Below are positions 33,348-43,810 of a stretch of DNA of 64,000 nt, in pieces. Within the stretch, counting starts at the first letter, position 1. Each line of letters begins with the position of its first letter. Under the pieces are notes generated by a model. That model searched no databases. It was not told the origin of the DNA and worked only from the letters and a program-made list of their open reading frames with translations. The position numbers and the translations under genes are program-made. The DNA is from Rhizobium skierniewicense (GTDB lineage Bacteria; Pseudomonadota; Alphaproteobacteria; Rhizobiales; Rhizobiaceae): positions 1 through 64,000 of the forward strand of contig NZ_JACIDV010000013.1 in the NCBI RefSeq assembly GCF_014196515.1, in the 5' to 3' direction.

Positions 33348-34508
33348 TTAAAAATCGATGGCTGCATAGAAGATGGCGAACACACCATCGACCAGGATCA
33401 CAACAAAAATGGACTTTACCACGGACGAAGTCACGTGCTGACCAAGCGACTCAGCGCTTCCGCCAACCTTCATGCCCTCGACCGCGGCCACGATGCCGAT
33501 GATCAGCGCCATGAACGGTGCCTTGATCATGCCGGATGCGATGGTGGAAATTTCCACCGCAGAATGCAGACGGGAAAGGAACACTTCGAATGTGATGCCT
33601 GAATACAGCAGCGAAACGACGGCAGCCCCGAACAGCGCCGCAAAGTTGGCGATGATGGTCAGAAGCGGAAGCGCGATCGTGAGCGCCACGAGGCGTGGGA
33701 ACACCAGAACGCCGACCGGATTGAGCCCTATAACCTTCAGCGCGTCGATTTCCTCTCGCATTTTCATGGAGCCGATCTCGGCCGTGATCGCGCTTCCCGA
33801 GCGACCGGCGATCATGATCGCAGTCAGCAAAACGCCGATTTCACGAAGCTGCAAGATGCCGACGAGGTCGACCACAAACACTTCCGCACCGAAGTAACGC
33901 AGCTGAAACGCACCCTGCTGGGCAATGATCGCGCCGATGAGAAACGACATCAACAGGATGATCGGCACAGCGCGCACGCCCATATGGTCGATCTGGTTGA
34001 CGATGGCAGCAGGTGAAACACCGCGCCCTCGCCCAAGCTTCATCTGTGCGCCGCGCACGGCAGAGCCCAGAATATACATGCCTGCCAGGAAATCGGCGCC
34101 TGCCTGCAAGACGTTCTTGCCTACGGGGTCGAATATCCGCTCGACGACACCCTTTTTATTGGTCTCCTTGGGCGGCAATGGTGCCTCATCCGGCAGAGCC
34201 GTGATGATGCCTTCAACCCGCTCATTGCCTTCAAATACGACCTCAGTACCGGCCTGTTCCAGGCGGTAGCGCATGCGGCGTAAGAGCCATGCACCCGTGG
34301 TATCGATATCATCCACATCGGCAAGATCGACCGAGATTGAGCCGTTCGCTGCAGATCTTTCGATCTTCTCGATGTCGGCAAGGACAGGATGGATGTTGGC
34401 ATTACGCCAGGAACCGCTCAAAACGTAACGCGCGTTCTCGGCCTCAGCGTTGTCATCGGCTGAGATTGATGCAGGTTTCGCCCGTTGTTTAGTCTGAAGT
34501 TCTTGCAT
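33348..34508 (-). CDS. MlaE-like permease with N-terminal STAS domain
   Basis: 386 residues. Residues about 25-115 form a STAS-like domain (ARYVLSGSWRNANIHPVLADI, DLADVDDIDTTGAWLLRRM), followed by an MlaE permease with about five helices and the conserved LREIGVLLTAIMIAGRSGSAITAEIGSMKMREEIDAL. In E. coli the STAS protein MlaB is separate; here it is fused to the permease. It is first gene of the operon (permease-ATPase-MCE-lipoprotein). It moves phospholipids between inner and outer membrane. Confidence 0.92.
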   Translation of the reverse strand: MQELQTKQRAKPASISADDNAEAENARYVLSGSWRNANIHPVLADIEKIERSAANGSISVDLADVDDIDTTGAWLLRRMRYRLEQAGTEVVFEGNERVEGIITALPDEAPLPPKETNKKGVVERIFDPVGKNVLQAGADFLAGMYILGSAVRGAQMKLGRGRGVSPAAIVNQIDHMGVRAVPIILLMSFLIGAIIAQQGAFQLRYFGAEVFVVDLVGILQLREIGVLLTAIMIAGRSGSAITAEIGSMKMREEIDALKVIGLNPVGVLVFPRLVALTIALPLLTIIANFAALFGAAVVSLLYSGITFEVFLSRLHSAVEISTIASGMIKAPFMALIIGIVAAVEGMKVGGSAESLGQHVTSSVVKSIFVVILVDGVFAIFYAAIDF

Positions 34509-34651
34509 CTTGCTCCAAGCGAATGCAGCGTCTTAAAGATTCTGTAACGATTCATATCGACTGCCGGATCAGCAAGCCACTGCCCTGCGGATGAAAACGG
34601 GTGATTTTTCGTCTGTTTACAGGTTTATTCATCACCTCTAAGGCAATTTTC

Positions 34652-35635
34652 ATGCGTCGTTACCTTGAAGCCACAGCAGAGACGTTCCCGATTGCCGGAA
34701 GTTTCACCATATCGCGGGGCAGCCGAACCGAGATTCGTGTCGTGCGCTGCACACTTCATGACGGTGACGCCAAAGGCGTTGGTGAATGCGTGCCTTACGC
34801 TCGTTATGGGGAAACCATCGAGGGTGTGATTGCGGATATCCGTGCAGTCGCTGATGCCGTGGCTAACGGTCTGGACAGGCACACGTTGCAACACACGATG
34901 AAACCGGGCGCGGCGCGCAATGCCGTGGACTGCGCCCTGTGGGACCTGGAGGCAAAGCTTAGCGGTAAAGGCGTCGCAGAAGCGATATTACGTGGACCCG
35001 CCCATCCAATTGTGACCGCCTATACGATTTCGCTCGGTGACGCAGATACCATGGCCGCCAAAGCTGCCGAAAACGCCCATCGCCCGCTTCTGAAGATCAA
35101 GACGGGAACCGAAGACGACGAGGCTCGCCTCCGCGTCGTGCGCGCAGCCGCGCCAACGACAGCGATCATCATCGACGCCAATGAGGGATGGAGAGAAGAC
35201 AATCTCGAACATCACCTTGCCATCGCGGCTGAACTGGGTATCGCTTTGATCGAGCAGCCCTTACCCGCCGGCATGGACCATATGCTGTCACGTATATCGA
35301 GGCCCGTTCCGATCTGCGCGGATGAAAGCGTACATCTCACAGCCGATCTGGCATCGCTCCGCGACCGTTACGATGCCATCAACATCAAGCTCGATAAAAC
35401 AGGCGGACTGACCGAAGCGCTGATCATGAAGCGCGAGGCGGAGCGGCTTGGCTATACCATCATGGTGGGATGTATGCTCGGCACATCGCTCGGCATGGCG
35501 CCCGCTGTGTTACTGGCGCAGGACACGGCCTTTGCCGATCTCGATGGCCCATTACTGCTGGCGCGCGATCACCTCCCCGGACTGGTCTACGACGACTCGA
35601 TTGTCCATCCCCCAGAGCCACAACTCTGGGGTTGA
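34652..35635 (+). CDS. dgcA: DgcA-type dipeptide epimerase / N-acetyl-Glu racemase
   Basis: 327 residues of the enolase superfamily (mandelate-racemase group). The ATG at 34652 has TAAGG upstream. The N-terminal cap domain (1-120) is followed by the barrel with catalytic LLKIKTG (KxK), metal ligands IIDANEGW, EQPLP, CADES, and INIKLDKTGG. DgcA racemises N-acetyl-D-glutamate or epimerises Ala-Glu dipeptides; I cannot separate the two from sequence. The usual partner dgcN is not adjacent. It is convergent with the LpxH-like gene. Confidence 0.82.
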   Translation: MRRYLEATAETFPIAGSFTISRGSRTEIRVVRCTLHDGDAKGVGECVPYARYGETIEGVIADIRAVADAVANGLDRHTLQHTMKPGAARNAVDCALWDLEAKLSGKGVAEAILRGPAHPIVTAYTISLGDADTMAAKAAENAHRPLLKIKTGTEDDEARLRVVRAAAPTTAIIIDANEGWREDNLEHHLAIAAELGIALIEQPLPAGMDHMLSRISRPVPICADESVHLTADLASLRDRYDAINIKLDKTGGLTEALIMKREAERLGYTIMVGCMLGTSLGMAPAVLLAQDTAFADLDGPLLLARDHLPGLVYDDSIVHPPEPQLWG

Positions 35636-35651
35636 CGGAAACCGACCTGCT

Positions 35652-36482
35652 TTAGGCTGCGTATTTGCCGATGAGCTTGGGAAAAGCGACCGGCTCCAGT
35701 TCGCCAACGCTGTGCTCTTCGGTCTGTTGATCCGACTTCATCCAGGTGATCAGTTCGAACGTGCCGTCCATCGTCTCGACGACCGCCGTGCAGCTTTCCA
35801 CCCAGTCGCCGGTGTTGATGTAGCGGATACCGTCGATATCCTCCATCACCGCATGATGAATATGTCCGCAGATGACGCCGTCCACATTGTTGCGGCGCGC
35901 TTCGTCCGCCACCACGCGCTGGAACTCGCCGATGAAATTGACGGCATGCTTGACCTGGAGCTTCGCCCAGGCTGAGAACGACCAGTAAGGAAGCCCAATG
36001 CGGCGACGAACGGCCGCCAGCAGAACGTTGACGGCAATCGCAGCATCGTAGGCCCAGTCACCCAGATAGGCCAGAAGACGGGCGTTACGGACCACCACAT
36101 CGAACTCGTCGCCGTGAATGACGAGGTATTTCTTGCCATCGGCGGCTTCGTGGATCATCCGCTCGGCCACTTCGATACCACCGAAATGGGTGCCCGGAAA
36201 TTCACGAAGGAATTCGTCGTGGTTGCCAGGAATGTAAACGATGCGCGTTCCCTTGCGGGCCTTGCGCAGCAGCTTCTGGACAACGTCGTTGCAGCCCTGC
36301 GGCCAGTACCAGTTGCGGCGCAACCGCCAGCCATCGATGATGTCGCCGACAAGAATGATGGTCTCGGCTTCATGATAGCGCAGGAAATCCAAGAGGAAAT
36401 CCGTCTTGGCGGCTTTCGATCCAAGATGCACGTCTGAAATGAAGAGTGTTCTGAACTGTTTGGCTTCGCTTTGCCCGGCCAT
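35652..36482 (-). CDS. LpxH-like UDP-2,3-diacylglucosamine diphosphatase family phosphoesterase
   Basis: 276 residues from ATG 36482 with an AGGGGGA site; the frame stays open far upstream but that is antisense of malic enzyme. The calcineurin-like metallophosphoesterase motifs are complete: ISDVHLGS, VGDIIDGW, PGNHDEF, VIHGDEFD and CGHIHHA. It resembles the LpxH group that hydrolyses UDP-diacylglucosamine in lipid A synthesis, but rhizobia commonly use LpxI, so another substrate is possible. Cytoplasmic or peripheral to the membrane. Confidence 0.85.
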   Translation of the reverse strand: MAGQSEAKQFRTLFISDVHLGSKAAKTDFLLDFLRYHEAETIILVGDIIDGWRLRRNWYWPQGCNDVVQKLLRKARKGTRIVYIPGNHDEFLREFPGTHFGGIEVAERMIHEAADGKKYLVIHGDEFDVVVRNARLLAYLGDWAYDAAIAVNVLLAAVRRRIGLPYWSFSAWAKLQVKHAVNFIGEFQRVVADEARRNNVDGVICGHIHHAVMEDIDGIRYINTGDWVESCTAVVETMDGTFELITWMKSDQQTEEHSVGELEPVAFPKLIGKYAA

Positions 36483-36698
36483 GGAACTGTTCCCCCTGTA
36501 CTCGGCAATCCTCATCAATGGAAAAACAGACTCGTGTTTCAGCAAGATGACAATGCTGCCATTGCGCATGCGAAACCGGCGTTTGAGCACAAGCAAAAGT
36601 ACCGACTTTGCCTGGAACAGGTAAAATAAACGGCTGTACGCACAAGCTGATTGTTGTATGCAAAGGCCTCCAAGAAACTTGAAATAAGCGGTGACAGA

Positions 36699-39014
36699 AT
36701 GAGTTCTCAGGAAACGGGCAACACGAAAAACACCAACGCCAACGCGGATCTGGAAGAACAGGCGCTTTTCTATCACCGCTATCCGCGTCCCGGAAAACTG
36801 GAAATCCAGGCGTCCAAACCGCTCGGCAACCAACGCGATCTGGCACTTGCCTATTCGCCCGGCGTTGCTGCGCCTTGTCTTGCCATTCACGAAAATCCTG
36901 AAATGGCTGCCGAATATACCGCGCGCGCCAATCTGGTCGCCGTGATTTCCAATGGCACCGCAGTTTTGGGCCTCGGCAATATCGGCCCTCTCGCCTCCAA
37001 GCCAGTCATGGAAGGCAAAGCGGTTCTGTTCAAGAAATTTGCAGGCATCGACGTCTTCGATATCGAAATCGACGCACCTGGTATCACCGACATGGTCTCG
37101 ACCATTTCGGCGCTGGAGCCGACCTTTGGCGGCATCAACCTTGAAGACATCAAGGCGCCCGAATGTTTCGAAGTGGAGCGTCAGCTTCGCGAAAAAATGA
37201 ACATCCCGGTATTTCATGATGACCAGCACGGTACCGCCATCATCGTCGCTGCGGCGGTCACCAACGCACTGGAACTGGCAGGCAAAACAATCGGTGATGT
37301 CAAGATCGTTGCATCCGGTGCGGGTGCGGCGGCCCTCGCCTGCCTCAACCTGTTGGTGGTGCTGGGTGCAAAACGCGAAAACATCTGGGTTCACGATATC
37401 GAGGGCCTCGTCTACGAAGGACGAAACAGCCTGATGGACGAGTGGAAAGAGGTCTATGCGCAAAAGACCGACAAGCGCGTTCTCAATGAAACCATCGATG
37501 GCGCCGATGTTTTCCTCGGTCTTTCCGCGGCAGGTGTCCTGAAGCCGGAGCTTCTGGCCCGCATGGCGGAAAAGCCGCTCATTCTGGCGCTGGCCAATCC
37601 CAACCCGGAAATCATGCCGGAACTGGCCCGCACCGCGCGCCCGGACGCCATGATCTGCACCGGCCGCTCGGATTTTCCGAATCAGGTCAACAACGTTCTC
37701 TGCTTCCCTTACATCTTCAGAGGTGCACTGGATTGCGGCGCGACAACCATCAACGAAGAAATGAAGATGGCAGCCGTCCACGCGATTGCCGAACTGGCGC
37801 GCGAGGAAGTCTCGGAGGTCGCAGCGAAGGCCTATAGTGACGAAACGCCGATCTTTGGCCCCAACTACCTCATCCCGTCGCCGTTCGATCCGCGCCTGAT
37901 CCTGCGCATTGCGCCAGCCGTTGCGCGTGCCGCTGCCGCAAGCGGTGTGGCTGCGCGCCCCATAACGGATTTCGACGCCTACCTCGACCAGCTCAACCGT
38001 TTCGTCTGGCGCTCGGGCTTCATCATGAAACCCATCTTCAATCTGGCGAAGACGGCAGAAAAGAAGCGCATCATCTTTGCTGAAGGCGAAGACGAACGCG
38101 TGCTGCGCGCCGCCCAGGTCTTGTTGGAGGAAGGCACAGGCGTGCCGATCCTCATCGGCCGTCCGCAGATCATCGAAACACGCCTCAAGCGCTTCGGTCT
38201 TCGCATTCGCCCGCACGCGGATTTTGCGGTGGTCAACCCTGAAGACGATCCGCGCTACCGCGAGTATGTTGATGACTACTTCGCTCTGGTCGGTCGCGCC
38301 GGCATCAACCCGGAAGCGGCGCGCACCATCGTTCGCACAAACAGCACCGTCATCGGCGCTCTCTCGGTCAAGCGTGGCGAAGCAGATGCACTGATCTGTG
38401 GTCTGGAAGGCCGCTTCGATCGTCACCTGCGCGACGTCAACCAGATTATCGGCAAACGCGAGGGCGCACACACATTCGGCGGTCTCAGCTTGCTCATTAC
38501 CCAGCAGGGCGCAATCTTCCTCACGGACACCTTCGTCAATTACGATCCCACGTCTGAAGACATCGCGGAACTGGCAATCCTGGCGTCCAGGGAAATCAAG
38601 CGTTTTGGAATAACACCGAAGATCGCTCTCGTCAGCCACTCGAATTTCGGCTCGCGCGATTCCGAAAGCGCGCGCAAGATGCGCCGCGCCCTTCAGCTGG
38701 TGCGCGACACCGCGCCGGAACTGGAAATCGATGGTGAAATGCAGGGCGGCTCGGCGCTGTCGGAAATCCTGCGCAAGCGGGCCATGCCCAATAGTGCTCT
38801 GTCGGGGGAAGCGAACCTGCTGGTTTTCCCGAACCTCGATTCGGCCAACATCACCCTCGGCGTCGTGCGCACCATGACCGAGGGTCTGCATGTCGGCCCT
38901 ATCCTGCTCGGTTCAGCCATGCCCGTCCACATTCTGTCACCAACGGTGACATCGCGTGGTGTGGTCAACATGGCGGCCCTTGCAACAGTTCAGGCTTCAC
39001 ACCCTTCTGTGTAA
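36699..39014 (+). CDS. maeB: NADP-dependent malic enzyme with phosphotransacetylase-like domain
   Basis: 771 residues. The N-terminal malic enzyme (about 1-435) has [35 protein letters not shown] and the nucleotide fold [16 protein letters not shown]. The C-terminal half (about 440-770) is a phosphate acetyltransferase-like domain with [26 protein letters not shown] and the final [13 protein letters not shown]. The pairing is typical of rhizobial TME/DME enzymes. It converts malate to pyruvate with NADP+ (or NAD+). The PTA part is thought to be regulatory. The start is ATG 36699. Confidence 0.95.
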   Translation: MSSQETGNTKNTNANADLEEQALFYHRYPRPGKLEIQASKPLGNQRDLALAYSPGVAAPCLAIHENPEMAAEYTARANLVAVISNGTAVLGLGNIGPLASKPVMEGKAVLFKKFAGIDVFDIEIDAPGITDMVSTISALEPTFGGINLEDIKAPECFEVERQLREKMNIPVFHDDQHGTAIIVAAAVTNALELAGKTIGDVKIVASGAGAAALACLNLLVVLGAKRENIWVHDIEGLVYEGRNSLMDEWKEVYAQKTDKRVLNETIDGADVFLGLSAAGVLKPELLARMAEKPLILALANPNPEIMPELARTARPDAMICTGRSDFPNQVNNVLCFPYIFRGALDCGATTINEEMKMAAVHAIAELAREEVSEVAAKAYSDETPIFGPNYLIPSPFDPRLILRIAPAVARAAAASGVAARPITDFDAYLDQLNRFVWRSGFIMKPIFNLAKTAEKKRIIFAEGEDERVLRAAQVLLEEGTGVPILIGRPQIIETRLKRFGLRIRPHADFAVVNPEDDPRYREYVDDYFALVGRAGINPEAARTIVRTNSTVIGALSVKRGEADALICGLEGRFDRHLRDVNQIIGKREGAHTFGGLSLLITQQGAIFLTDTFVNYDPTSEDIAELAILASREIKRFGITPKIALVSHSNFGSRDSESARKMRRALQLVRDTAPELEIDGEMQGGSALSEILRKRAMPNSALSGEANLLVFPNLDSANITLGVVRTMTEGLHVGPILLGSAMPVHILSPTVTSRGVVNMAALATVQASHPSV

Positions 39015-39162
39015 GTCCGGGTTAACGCAATTTTGAACTGGTTGTTGCCGCTTTGCGGCCCAGCCTTATGTTATCCTGAACGCATATTCGTGGTTTGCAT
39101 TCGGCTGACGACGATCAACAGGGTATGGCACGCATGTTTACGGGCCGGAAACGGACAGACCA

Positions 39163-40287
39163 TTGATCTCGCGCCGAGGCCGATTGATCGGCACCCTTTC
39201 AGCGGTTCTGTTCGCCGTTCCCCTGTACGCGCAGACTAACGACGTCTGCGGTGATCTGCGGGCTGAGTTGAATCAACCCACGCGCATCATGGGAAATACG
39301 GCGGAAGTGCGCCGTTATGCAAGCGCGCTGGCCCAGCAGAACATCATCATTCGCCGGATCCGGAACGATATGCGTGGCTATGGCTGCTCCTCTGGCAGCG
39401 TGATTGTCTATGGAAATCCGAACGCGCAGCTCTGCGGCGAAATCGGCGATGCGCTGGCGCAGGCTGAAGCTGAACGCGCCATGATTGCAGAAGACCGCGA
39501 TCGTATGCTGGCCGCACGGCAGGCAGACAACGCCCAAAATAGTCGCCAAAACATCCTGGCCGCTCTCGAAGAAAATGGCTGCTTCGACGAGCAGCCACCG
39601 TCCCTGGCCTCGACCGACCCCTCGCAAGACCCCGATATGCGTGGCTCCGGTGATCCGTTCAATCAACCCGATAATTCGGATTACGCCCCCTCGCCGGACA
39701 TGCCCATGCAAGGTGGCCTGAGAACGCTCTGTGTGCGAACCTGTGACGGCGCGTTCTTCCCGATTTCATCGGATGCGACACCACTGGATTTCCGCGATCA
39801 GGCGGCGCAATGTCAGCGCATGTGCCCAGGCACGCAGACGGAATTGTTCTACCACGCGCTGGAGGGCCAGGAGAGTTCGGACATGGTTTCGGCCAAGACC
39901 GGCCAGCCCTATGCGTCCATGCCGACGGCCTTTGCCTACCGCAACAACCCCAGTTCAAGCCGCGCACCGTCCTGCAGCTGCAATATGGCAGCCTATCAGG
40001 ACCAGATGAAAAAGCAGGACGAACAGGCGAAAGCCCCGCAATCCACTGCCTTGCAGAATGGCTCCAGCAGCATCACCACCATCACGTCACCGAAGAGTGA
40101 CGCCACGACCAAACCCGCTGACAGCAAGACAGACCTCAAGGTCGAGGCGGCACCCGTGCCAGAGCGGGATTATGACCCATCAAAGAACAAGGTTCGCATG
40201 GTGGGTCCACAATTCCTGCCCGAGGAGCAAAGCCGCATCGACCTGAAAAACCCCGCACTGGAGGGTGCACAGCCTCAGCAGCAATAG
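39163..40287 (+). CDS. DUF2865 domain secreted protein
   Basis: 374 residues from a TTG start (MISRRGRLIGTLSAVLFAVPLYAQ), a signal peptide ending YAQ. A helical stretch (about 40-135) is followed by the DUF2865 domain (about 180-280), recognisable by RTLCVRTCDGAFFPISSDATP, QCQRMCPGTQTELFYH and SCSCN with paired cysteines. The C-terminus is disordered. It is a periplasmic or surface protein of unknown function found widely in Rhizobiales. It is convergent with bluB, 7 nt apart. Confidence 0.85.
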   Translation: MISRRGRLIGTLSAVLFAVPLYAQTNDVCGDLRAELNQPTRIMGNTAEVRRYASALAQQNIIIRRIRNDMRGYGCSSGSVIVYGNPNAQLCGEIGDALAQAEAERAMIAEDRDRMLAARQADNAQNSRQNILAALEENGCFDEQPPSLASTDPSQDPDMRGSGDPFNQPDNSDYAPSPDMPMQGGLRTLCVRTCDGAFFPISSDATPLDFRDQAAQCQRMCPGTQTELFYHALEGQESSDMVSAKTGQPYASMPTAFAYRNNPSSSRAPSCSCNMAAYQDQMKKQDEQAKAPQSTALQNGSSSITTITSPKSDATTKPADSKTDLKVEAAPVPERDYDPSKNKVRMVGPQFLPEEQSRIDLKNPALEGAQPQQQ

Positions 40288-40294
40288 GAGCCCT

Positions 40295-40999
<705 letters not shown>

Positions 41000-41039
41000 C
41001 TAGGGTCAGCCGAAAACACGGCTCACCTTCAAAACCTGC

Positions 41040-41250
41040 CGCTGTCCATGCGGTTCGGTCTATCGCATCAGGCCGGTCTTCTGACTCGGGTTCAACCGCA
41101 TGTCACCGCCTTCCCGATCATCTCAGTGGCACATGGTCACACGCGTCCCCCTTACAGCGTTGGGCACGTCGCGGATTTTCACCGCATTCCCGATTCTCCT
41201 GCCCAAAGGCAAGCACCTGATCGGTGGGTTATGGCTGGCGTCACCCACTA
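41040..41250 (-). promoter_or_regulatory. Cobalamin riboswitch upstream of bluB
   Basis: On the minus strand: GGTGCTTGCC near the 5' end (about 41210), GGGAATGCGGTGAAAATCCG, GCCACTG, GGGAAGGCGG, and the terminal GAGTCAGAAGACCGGCC (about 41071-41088). These are the conserved parts of the B12 class, placed 60 nt before the bluB start. Confidence 0.93.
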
Positions 41251-41327
41251 ATGCAATCCTCATTTCAAAGCGTGACAGGAACCCAGATACCGCCTGTGCA
41301 TTCTAGCCTTCATATGATGGAGGAAGC

Positions 41328-41519
41328 ATGATGAATGACGACACGCAACTGCGCGAGAAAATTGGCCAGGATCTCGACACACTTCACAGCAACGAAAGTC
41401 CAAAATCCATTTTCGAAATCGCAAATGATTACCTGCTGGGAAATCCAGACCTGAAACGCCTGACGGTCGAGGACATCATCAAGGAAGAAGCCGACAAGCG
41501 CGGTATTGAAATCCATTGA
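41328..41519 (+). CDS. Small acidic protein of unknown function (63 aa)
   Basis: Begins MMNDDTQLREKIGQDLDTL; a strong GGAGGA site lies directly before the two ATG codons. The product is predicted helical, acidic and soluble (ends DIIKEEADKRGIEIH), with no domain I recognise. It is just upstream of a phospholipase D gene on the same strand and may be in the same transcript. The clear RBS and clean codon use favour a real gene. Confidence 0.65.
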   Translation: MMNDDTQLREKIGQDLDTLHSNESPKSIFEIANDYLLGNPDLKRLTVEDIIKEEADKRGIEIH

Positions 41520-41568
41520 TTTCAGCAGATATAGTGAGGATGCAACTGATCCGGGTGGCCCTATCGCC

Positions 41569-43125
41569 GTGAACATAACCATCGCAATCTGTCTACTGGT
41601 TGTCGCAATGGTTGTGGCCGCAATGGCATTCGCGTCCCGCCACCGTGATAAGGTCATCGTCAAGATCGCATCCACTGCATTGCCGACGGACGATAATGCG
41701 ACCTCGCTTGACCGTCACTGGACGGACATAAGCTGTGGACGCGAGGAGCCGAACGCGCTGTCACTCGTGCAATCCAATCTCGGTGCCTTCGCGGCCCGCG
41801 TCGGATCTGCACGCGCGGCTGGCCGAAGCCTCGATCTTATGTACTACATGTGGAACGCGGATCTTACCGGCCAGTTGATGATGCGGGAGATCATAGCAGC
41901 TGCTGATCGCGGCGTGCGCGTGCGCCTGCTTCTGGATGATCTAGGCGTGTCCATTCCGGACCGTGCCTTTCATGCCATCGACAGCCATCCCAACATCGAA
42001 CTGCGTCTGTTCAACCCCACCAAAGCGCGGGAAAACGTGTTCCGCCGTGGGTTGGAAATGGTTCTGCGGTTTCGCAGCGTCAACCGGAGAATGCACAACA
42101 AGGCATGGATTGCCGATGGCAGGGTCTTGATCGTCGGCGGGCGCAATATCGGAGACGCCTACTTCGATGCAGCGGAACAGGCGAATTTTAGGGATTTCGA
42201 TGTCATAGCCCATGGCAAATGCTTAGTACAGGCTGAAGAAATCTTCGATGACTACTGGAACAGCGCCGTTGCCGTCCCGGTCAGGTCGCTGCTCGCAAGG
42301 CGCCCCAATAAACTTGCCAAACTCCGTCGCAGGATGGACGCGCTGGCGGCCGGAAGCGCGGCACGACCCTATCTAGATCGGGTGGAAAGCCAGCACAATT
42401 CCGGCAACTTCCTCAATTCCGACAAGCTGCATTGGGTGGAAACCGTGCAAGTCGTTGCCGATCCGCCGGAGAAAGCGGCCGGCAAGCGCCGTCATGGCCA
42501 TAACTACCTGATGGAAACGCTGCTGCCCATCATGGACGAAACGACGACCAAGCTGCGGATTACCTCGCCTTACTTCATTCCCGGCCTCAAGGGCGTCGAA
42601 ACCCTGTCCCGCTTGTCGGCAAATGGCGTTTCGGTTTGCGTCTTGACGAACTCACTCGCGGCAACCGATGTCGCTGCTGTCCACGCCGGATATTCGCGCT
42701 ACAGACGCCCGCTCCTTATAAACGGCATCAAAATCCATGAGTTGCGCGCGCTTGCCGACCAGAACTCGTCATTTTCCCTTCGCGGTTCAGGCCAGGCCAG
42801 CCTGCACACCAAAGCGTTCACGCGTGATGGCGAGATGGGGTTCATCGGATCCCTGAACTTCGACCCACGCTCGATGTCGCTGAACACCGAAATGGGCGTG
42901 CTGTTCACGTCGCCCCGGCTCGTCGAGGAAATGGACGCGATCTTCAAAGATGAAATCCGTCAGGAAATGAGCTTTGAGTTGACGCTCAACCAACGTCACA
43001 ACGTCGTCTGGAATGGCGTCGTAAGAGGCAGGCCGCAACACTATACCAGCGAGCCCTACGCAAGCCTGAGCCGCCGAGCCATGGCCATCGTAATGGGTAT
43101 ATTGCCGCTCGAATCCCAGCTGTGA
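41569..43125 (+). CDS. Phospholipase D superfamily protein (cardiolipin synthase-like)
   Basis: About 518 residues if begun at GTG 41569 (MNITIAICLLVVAMVVAAMAFA); a TTG at 41506 in the same frame is the alternative. A single N-terminal transmembrane helix is followed by two HKD motifs: HNKAWIADGRVLIVGGRNI and LHTKAFTRDGEMGFIGSLNFDPRS. Both have H, K and D in the right spacing, giving one composite active site. It may be a cardiolipin or other phospholipid synthase, or a phospholipase. It follows the small 63-aa gene. Confidence 0.85.
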   Translation: MNITIAICLLVVAMVVAAMAFASRHRDKVIVKIASTALPTDDNATSLDRHWTDISCGREEPNALSLVQSNLGAFAARVGSARAAGRSLDLMYYMWNADLTGQLMMREIIAAADRGVRVRLLLDDLGVSIPDRAFHAIDSHPNIELRLFNPTKARENVFRRGLEMVLRFRSVNRRMHNKAWIADGRVLIVGGRNIGDAYFDAAEQANFRDFDVIAHGKCLVQAEEIFDDYWNSAVAVPVRSLLARRPNKLAKLRRRMDALAAGSAARPYLDRVESQHNSGNFLNSDKLHWVETVQVVADPPEKAAGKRRHGHNYLMETLLPIMDETTTKLRITSPYFIPGLKGVETLSRLSANGVSVCVLTNSLAATDVAAVHAGYSRYRRPLLINGIKIHELRALADQNSSFSLRGSGQASLHTKAFTRDGEMGFIGSLNFDPRSMSLNTEMGVLFTSPRLVEEMDAIFKDEIRQEMSFELTLNQRHNVVWNGVVRGRPQHYTSEPYASLSRRAMAIVMGILPLESQL

Positions 43126-43200
43126 CAAAAAACATCAAATGAGAATGATCCAATCGGGCGCTCACGCATTTTAGAGAGAGTTAAAATTCAGGAGACCTCG

Positions 43201-43791
43201 ATGTTCATCGCGCCGCCAGAGCCGAAAACCAGCCGTAAAATCGCAGAGATGTATGAAAACGCCAGGGATACCCACGGCTATCTGCCGAACATGTATCAGG
43301 CGTTTGGGCATCGTCCAGAGGTGATGGAAAGCTGGAGCGCGCTTCTGGTCAGCCTGCGCGGCAATATCGAGCCGAGACGATACGAACTGGTGACGCTGGC
43401 TGCTGCCCGGGAACTACGCTCATCCTACTGTATGCTGGCTCACGGGGCCGTTCTGGCCAGAGAAGGTGTCTCCGGCAGCGAGCTGGAAGCAATCATTGAT
43501 GGTGGCGACGACGCGCCCCTCGATGAACAGGAACGGGCCATCATGGTTTTTGCGACCAAAGTTGTACGCGATGCAACCTCGATCACCCAAGACGATATCG
43601 ACATGCTGAAAACACATGCTCTGACTGACGCTGAAATATTCGACATCGTCGCAGCCGCCGCCGCGCGTTGCTTCTTTTCGAAGACGCTCGATGCGCTGGG
43701 AACGTCGCCAGACCAAGCCTATGTCGACAGGCTTGGTCCGCAACTCTCGGAAAAACTCGCCATGGGCAGACCGATAGAGCAGGACGCCTGA
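43201..43791 (+). CDS. AhpD-like/peroxidase-related carboxymuconolactone decarboxylase fold protein
   Basis: 196 residues with GGAGA site. The CMD motif is ELRSSYCMLAHGAVL (about residues 72-86): one Cys with a His four positions later, in place of the CxxC of AhpD. Helical throughout. Such 'peroxidase-related' proteins are proposed antioxidant enzymes, with unproven activity. It is convergent with a response regulator gene, 19 nt apart. Confidence 0.85.
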   Translation: MFIAPPEPKTSRKIAEMYENARDTHGYLPNMYQAFGHRPEVMESWSALLVSLRGNIEPRRYELVTLAAARELRSSYCMLAHGAVLAREGVSGSELEAIIDGGDDAPLDEQERAIMVFATKVVRDATSITQDDIDMLKTHALTDAEIFDIVAAAAARCFFSKTLDALGTSPDQAYVDRLGPQLSEKLAMGRPIEQDA

Positions 43792-43810
43792 GCGCCCCAC
43801 ATTTTCTCCG

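Noticed and set aside
36483-38891. The LpxH-like frame stays open for about 800 codons upstream
   Set aside because: This is the antisense of malic enzyme; the true start has a good RBS at 36482 and homology starts there.
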